Assembly: GCA_025094145.1 (NCBI GenBank)
Contig: JALLLS010000161.1
Location: 1-24,462 of the forward strand
From: Spinellus fusiger
Taxonomy: Eukaryota > Mucoromycota > Mucoromycetes > Mucorales > Phycomycetaceae
Length of the DNA stretch: 24,462 nt
Direction: 5' to 3'
Part shown: positions 20,249 through 24,462 of the stretch, in pieces
Layout: every line of letters begins with the position of its first letter
How positions within the stretch are numbered: the stretch's first letter is position 1
Notes under the pieces: model-generated
What the model saw: the letters and a program-made list of their open reading frames with translations, nothing else
Told to the model about the DNA's origin: nothing
Databases searched by the model: none
Program-made: the position numbers and the translations under genes

Positions 20249-20780
20249 GTTGTATATCCCTTTCTCCCTCGCTCTTTCTCTCTCTCTCTCTCTTTTCTCC
20301 CAACACTCCTACTCACTCAATCACTCACTCAATCACTCACTCACACTTCCTCATACACCCTCACATTCTTTCTCATTCAATCAATCACCCCACTCCATTT
20401 TATTTCACTTCATTTCCTCTGTTTATATATCCTTGTTTCCGGAATGAAAAGAAAAATAAAGAAAAATGAAATATAAGAAAGCATATACATTTCAATACTA
20501 AACAGACGTGCCTAGCAATCAATACCTGAAAGAAAAAAGAAAAAGATGCCAATTACCTTAGATATCCTTCTCCCACACCCACTACTACCACTTTTCAAGG
20601 AAAATATAGGCTTGATTCTACATTAAAAGACTACTGAATAAATAGTAAATAGTAAATTAGAACTAACAATAGACATGTATCAGCAGTAAAAAGAAAAAAG
20701 AAATTATTATATGAACAAATTCTATTCTTGACACTTTTCTAATCTGAGGTATACATATAGTTTTACTATATCTTTAACAT
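20249..20780. other. Intergenic with (CTCACTCAAT)n repeats
   Basis: Downstream of TAF3. Contains a CT run (about 20272-20293) and a decamer-like repeat of CACTCAAT/CACT units (about 20310-20345). The rest is AT-rich. A 13-bp direct repeat TATACATATAGTT occurs at 20750-20762 and 20825-20837. No gene seen. Confidence 0.55.
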
Positions 20781-21235
20781 AAGTGAAGTTTTTTATTTTA
20801 TTTTATTTCTTATTTTTTATGAGTTATACATATAGTTCAAAGTATTTTTATTTTTTGGGTGTGGTTTGCTATTCATACATTGGGCATATCAGCCACCCTA
20901 TGAGAACTTTTGGAAAAAATAAGAATAAACATATAAACACTTCAAATACAAAAGTGAAAAAATAATGCAAATGAATGGGAAACAGAAAGAAATGAGAATA
21001 TAAAATCTCAAAATGAGGGGAAAATAATTAAAATGAGTGGAAATGATGGTAAAATGAGAATTATGAATAGATATCCAAAAGGCCATAAAGTCAGCAAGAA
21101 AACCAGGACACCAAAAAGATAACTGTCATTCTGTGGTGATTCGAAATCCAACAAGGGATACTTAGAGCAACTTGAACAATCCTGAGGACACAAATACAGC
21201 AACTACACTAGCAGCTTCTGGCTTTGCTAAATGGG
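20781..21235 (-). other. Probable 3' UTR of the minus-strand non-LTR element
   Basis: Lies directly downstream of the RT frame on the minus strand and becomes increasingly A-rich toward its end (AAAAAATAAAAATA near 20843-20858 and AATAAAATAAAATAAAAAA near 20788-20806 on the minus strand), as at the 3' end of a LINE. The exact end and any target-site duplication cannot be fixed from this copy alone. Confidence 0.4.
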
Positions 21236-23077
21236 TTATGAATGGGTGGTAGAGGACAGATTGGAGAAGAAGTGAGGATACAGCGTCTGTTGCTGCAGGA
21301 GTCTTTGCACTCTATGGCAGCGTTGGCGTTCCCGCTCAACACACCCATCAGCAGCCTCAATGAGCAAGCTACCAGCTGATGGCTCTACCTTAAAGTCTCA
21401 AGTAGACGTAGCTTGATCAATGGCTTGCAGCAGTATTAACAAACTGGGCCAAAGGTCTTGCCATTTAACAAAAGACTTAACCATGCACGGCAGAAGATTT
21501 AGACAATAGTCAATTGGATGAATGTCTTGTGGTGGTTCAGAAACTAAGAAGAACAAGAACGTGGAGCATTCATGGTCAACAAATGTACAAGTGAGAAAGT
21601 GGTCCCAATTGGCAGATGGGTGGCCACATTGGCAAGGAACTGAAGGTGTTGGTGGTAACCAAGCAATCCTCCATTTTAGTAGACAATGTCTTTCTTTGCA
21701 CGTGTATGGTAGTAGAAGAATTGGATCCCAAACAGGTCTACATAGTCCATGGACTACCATCACCAGCAGATTCTTGCCACGTACTAGACTAGTAATTTCA
21801 CTTTGAAGACGTTCAAGATAAGCCACTTTTAATGGATATTTAGGAGGGTTGTGAGCCCATCCTATACTTTGAGCATTTTGCCAGAGTACATTACCACGTA
21901 GCTTAATCCATCTGGCTTTACTCTGGGGTGCTTCAAGCTGCGGGAAAAGGCACCAGAGGAGGGTGTCTTCAGGAAGGGTAGCTGCATGCTCAACAAATTT
22001 GGCTTGTAGATAAAGGAAATGAGAGTATATGTTAGGGAGGGCAGCTAATTGGGCAACCTGGATTGTTCCAAACCTAGCAGTAGCAGATCTAGCAAGACAA
22101 AGTCTCAGACAAGCAGACTGACAGATTTGTAGCAGGCAAATGCCTAGTCTATTGACATTACAAATAGCCAACCCATACTCAAGAATAGGCCAAACAAAAA
22201 CAGTATACAATCTTAGGGCTGCTGTAATCCCAAAGCCATACATGTTTACACCCATTCCTCTCAGCTTTTGCATTACTGCAATTGCCTTGACTTGTGAGTG
22301 TGAGAAAAGTGCGTCTTGGTTAATACCTTGACGTGAAAAGGGGATACCAAGGTACTTGAAAGTATCACAGGTTGGAAGCTTGTTGCCATAGAGGTAAAAT
22401 GGCACATTGGCTGGGGCATTGAGTACTTCACATTTGGAGGGACTCCATTTGTAACCAAGGAGGGTCGAGTGAATTTTGGCAAGTGCCAGCATTTGATATA
22501 TATCTTCTGGGCAGCCCATAAGAGCCACATCATCAGCATACAACAAACAATTCAAAGGAGCCCAAGTAACAGTGACATGAGACGGACTGTAAGAGGAATC
22601 TGACAACTCAGAAGAGTCATCCAAAACTGTAGAAGTAGGAAAAAGATTGTGAAGGGAATTCTGTAACTTGTCAAGCAATGCATGAACAGTTGCCTGTGGG
22701 GAAGCAAAAGAGAAAGGACTTTGAGCACAGAGATTAATGGACCATCCCATGGTAGGTGGGTGCATACCAACCAGTATTGGGGATACCAAAGCAAACCTCA
22801 AGAAATGTGGAAGAGTATCAATGAAAATAGAATAAAGGAATGAAGAAAGAATACTACCCTGTAAGACTCCTTGTTTAGGTGCAATGTCCCAGGATGCTAC
22901 ATTTTTCAGAATCACATTCACCACAATGTCATCAAACAAACTCTGTAGTAGCAAGAGCAACAGCTGAGACACAAAGGGCATCAGCAACCCCCATATGACA
23001 GAGCATTCCTGTTGTGTTCTGACTTCAATCCAAAGATTCTCTATGAATAATTCAACACGAGTAGTGTGCTGTGACAT
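21236..23077 (-). mobile_element. 5'-truncated non-LTR retrotransposon (left arm)
   Basis: A LINE-type element fragment. The reverse transcriptase begins within the palm domain, so the endonuclease and RT motifs before motif B are gone. From 22579 to 21785 it matches the plus-strand copy at 23668-24462 without any indel that I could see. After the stop codon of the RT frame the same frame stays open a further 54 codons to a TAA at 21236-21238. Confidence 0.75.
21398..23077 (-). CDS. Non-LTR reverse transcriptase fragment
   Basis: 559-codon frame. RT motifs: motif B GVLQGSILSS at residues 70-79, motif C LLYADDVALMG with the catalytic YADD at 180-183, motif D/E-like CEVLN (216-220) and FKYLGIPFSRQG (240-251), then the thumb-like WPILEYGLAICN. 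A C-terminal Cys/His knuckle C482-x-C484-x8-H493-x3-C497 is typical of LINE ORF2 proteins. The first catalytic aspartate (motif A) is not seen; the N-terminal 50 residues look like a degraded remnant of that region, so the enzyme is very probably inactive. The ATG at 23077 is simply the first in frame and may not be a real start. The element copies itself by target-primed reverse transcription. Codon usage and lack of introns differ from the gene block to its left. Confidence 0.75.
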   Translation of the reverse strand: MSQHTTRVELFIENLWIEVRTQQECSVIWGLLMPFVSQLLLLLLQSLFDDIVVNVILKNVASWDIAPKQGVLQGSILSSFLYSIFIDTLPHFLRFALVSPILVGMHPPTMGWSINLCAQSPFSFASPQATVHALLDKLQNSLHNLFPTSTVLDDSSELSDSSYSPSHVTVTWAPLNCLLYADDVALMGCPEDIYQMLALAKIHSTLLGYKWSPSKCEVLNAPANVPFYLYGNKLPTCDTFKYLGIPFSRQGINQDALFSHSQVKAIAVMQKLRGMGVNMYGFGITAALRLYTVFVWPILEYGLAICNVNRLGICLLQICQSACLRLCLARSATARFGTIQVAQLAALPNIYSHFLYLQAKFVEHAATLPEDTLLWCLFPQLEAPQSKARWIKLRGNVLWQNAQSIGWAHNPPKYPLKVAYLERLQSEITSLVRGKNLLVMVVHGLCRPVWDPILLLPYTCKERHCLLKWRIAWLPPTPSVPCQCGHPSANWDHFLTCTFVDHECSTFLFFLVSEPPQDIHPIDYCLNLLPCMVKSFVKWQDLWPSLLILLQAIDQATST

Positions 23078-23311
23078 TCAGAATACTCTATGAAAGCTTG
23101 AGTGCACACAAGTAACATAGTATATCTCTGTATCATCTCACTGATTGGTTGTAACTACAAATCACCTTCTAAAGCTCAGTGTACTATTGGACACTTAACA
23201 AGAGCCATCTTCATTAATAATCCTAACAGAACAATATTGACCTATCAGAGTCAATTGAGTAAAGACTCATAATAATTAATGGTTTCAATAATAGAGCGCT
23301 TATCCCAGGAA
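23078..23311. other. Spacer between the inverted RT arms, proximal part
   Basis: AT-rich sequence with no open frame of note and no similarity to the other end of the spacer that I can see. With the following hairpin array and TATA/polyA segment it could be a solo LTR or the 5' UTR of a chimeric element. Confidence 0.4.
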
Positions 23312-23557
23312 CCAACCATAGGGTTGAATCTAATAATACTACAACTAAGTAAAACATATGAGCCAACCATAAGGTGGTAGTTATTAATACTACCATAAGG
23401 TAGTAATGTAGACACCAACCATAAGGTCAAAGAGAGTGAATTCTACCATAAGGTAGAATGTCCCCACCAACCATTTTAGTTGTAATTGTGAAGCAGCCAT
23501 AAGGTTGACTATCATAACTACCATAAGGTAGAATAGATTATCCTACCATAAGGTAGA
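23312..23557 (+). repeat. Array of ACC-ATAA-GGT hairpins
   Basis: At least eight copies of a short inverted repeat with an ATAA centre. The best are ATTCTACC/GGTAGAAT (23440-23459), TACTACC/GGTAGTA (23388-23405), CTACC/GGTAG (23518-23531 and 23543-23556) and CAACC/GGTTG with ATAG centre (23313-23326). Others are imperfect (23364-23377, 23418-23427, 23495-23507 with a G-T wobble, 23468-23480 decayed). The units are irregularly spaced by 20-50 nt, and stem bases outside the ACC/GGT core change together on both sides. Confidence 0.75.
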
Positions 23558-23587
23558 AGCCACTGAAGGATAAGCACCCACCAAAAG

Positions 23588-23619
23588 TATAAATAGTGAA
23601 CCTTTCTTTACTCAATAAA
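23588..23619 (+). promoter_or_regulatory. LTR-like TATA box plus AATAAA
   Basis: TATAAATA (23588-23595) is followed after 18 nt by AATAAA (23614-23619). Such closeness of promoter and polyadenylation signal is the hallmark of an LTR (U3-R). An inverted repeat TTGTTCAG / CTGAACAA (23628-23635 and 23654-23661) follows, ending just before the RT homology. A full LTR with TG/CA ends and target duplication was not demonstrated. Confidence 0.45.
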
Positions 23620-23667
23620 AATTATCTTTGTTCAGTCTCATTAATCTACCTGTCTGAACAATCTCAC

Positions 23668-24462
23668 CATGTCACTGTTACTTGGGCTCCTTTGAATTGT
23701 TTGTTGTATGCTGATGATGTGGCTCTTATGGGCTGCCCAGAAGATATATATCAAATGCTGGCACTTGCCAAAATTCACTCGACCCTCCTTGGTTACAAAT
23801 GGAGTCCCTCCAAATGTGAAGTACTCAATGCCCCAGCCAATGTGCCATTTTACCTCTATGGCAACAAGCTTCCAACCTGTGATACTTTCAAGTACCTTGG
23901 TATCCCCTTTTCACGTCAAGGTATTAACCAAGACGCACTTTTCTCACACTCACAAGTCAAGGCAATTGCAGTAATGCAAAAGCTGAGAGGAATGGGTGTA
24001 AACATGTATGGCTTTGGGATTACAGCAGCCCTAAGATTGTATACTGTTTTTGTTTGGCCTATTCTTGAGTATGGGTTGGCTATTTGTAATGTCAATAGAC
24101 TAGGCATTTGCCTGCTACAAATCTGTCAGTCTGCTTGTCTGAGACTTTGTCTTGCTAGATCTGCTACTGCTAGGTTTGGAACAATCCAGGTTGCCCAATT
24201 AGCTGCCCTCCCTAACATATACTCTCATTTCCTTTATCTACAAGCCAAATTTGTTGAGCATGCAGCTACCCTTCCTGAAGACACCCTCCTCTGGTGCCTT
24301 TTCCCGCAGCTTGAAGCACCCCAGAGTAAAGCCAGATGGATTAAGCTACGTGGTAATGTACTCTGGCAAAATGCTCAAAGTATAGGATGGGCTCACAACC
24401 CTCCTAAATATCCATTAAAAGTGGCTTATCTTGAACGTCTTCAAAGTGAAATTACTAGTCTA
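23668..24462 (+). mobile_element. Non-LTR reverse transcriptase fragment (right arm, runs off the window)
   Basis: 795 bp on the plus strand that read the same as the minus-strand element from 22579 down to 21785. It begins 14 codons before the YADD motif (codons at 23707-23718) and is open in the RT frame to the window edge, so the copy continues to the right. RT motif B and everything upstream are absent. It is either a separately truncated insertion or the product of an inverted duplication followed by deletion. Confidence 0.75.

Noticed and set aside
20750..20837. 13-bp direct repeat as a LINE target-site duplication
   Set aside because: Both copies lie on the same side of the element, 62 bp apart, so they cannot flank it.
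22273..22539. 88-codon frames in both RT arms (22539-22273 minus, 23708-23974 plus)
   Set aside because: Alternative-frame shadows of the YADD region, identical because the arms are identical.
23312..23557. Possible CRISPR array (repeated ACCATAAGGT)
   Set aside because: Units are short, imperfect, unevenly spaced, and the DNA is eukaryotic; the repeats are self-complementary hairpins without unique spacers of fixed length.
1..24462. tRNA, rRNA or other structured RNA genes
   Set aside because: Read through for T-loop and anticodon-arm patterns and rRNA-like segments; none convincing. A tRNAscan-SE/Infernal run would be decisive.

Overview
The window is nuclear DNA of a filamentous fungus, most likely an early-diverging one (Mucoromycota, Mucorales-like). 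This is inferred from AT-rich intergenic DNA, compact genes with many short GT-AG introns (37-160 nt), pyrimidine-rich leaders, fungal mitochondrial genes (PET127, bL31m), and a Fanzor (eukaryotic TnpB-like) relic of a type I associate with zygomycete genomes. Species cannot be read from the sequence.

Layout. (1) 1-5.5 kb is gene-poor and AT-rich and carries a decayed Fanzor-type RNA-guided nuclease gene at 393-2195 (+), followed by hairpins; 2.3-5.5 kb holds nothing I can name. (2) 5.6-20.3 kb is a dense block of eight housekeeping genes: an intronless MYND zinc-finger protein (+); PET127 (-, ten exons) head-to-head with mitoribosomal bL31m (+); the farnesyltransferase/GGTase-I alpha subunit (-, eight exons); splicing factor CWC2 (-, five exons); a UBA-UAS-UBX p97/Cdc48 adaptor (-, eight exons); methylthioribulose-1-phosphate dehydratase MDE1 (-, four exons), divergent from a TAF3-like TFIID subunit with histone fold and PHD finger (+, two exons). 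Exon structures were joined by hand from reading-frame continuity, splice signals and family similarity, and every joined model has a length divisible by three. (3) 20.3-24.5 kb is a retroelement region: two apparently identical head-to-head copies of a 5'-truncated non-LTR reverse transcriptase flank a ~0.6 kb spacer with an array of ACC-ATAA-GGT hairpins and an LTR-like TATA/polyA segment.

The genes form no single pathway. The functional pairings visible are two divergent promoters, PET127/bL31m (both in mitochondrial gene expression) and MDE1/TAF3 (which contains a perfect TGACGTCA site). The most noteworthy signals are the Fanzor relic with its 3' hairpins, three introns that only work with GC donors, a double-acceptor/donor intron in TAF3, the long inverted RT repeat with a microhomology deletion, and the hairpin array.
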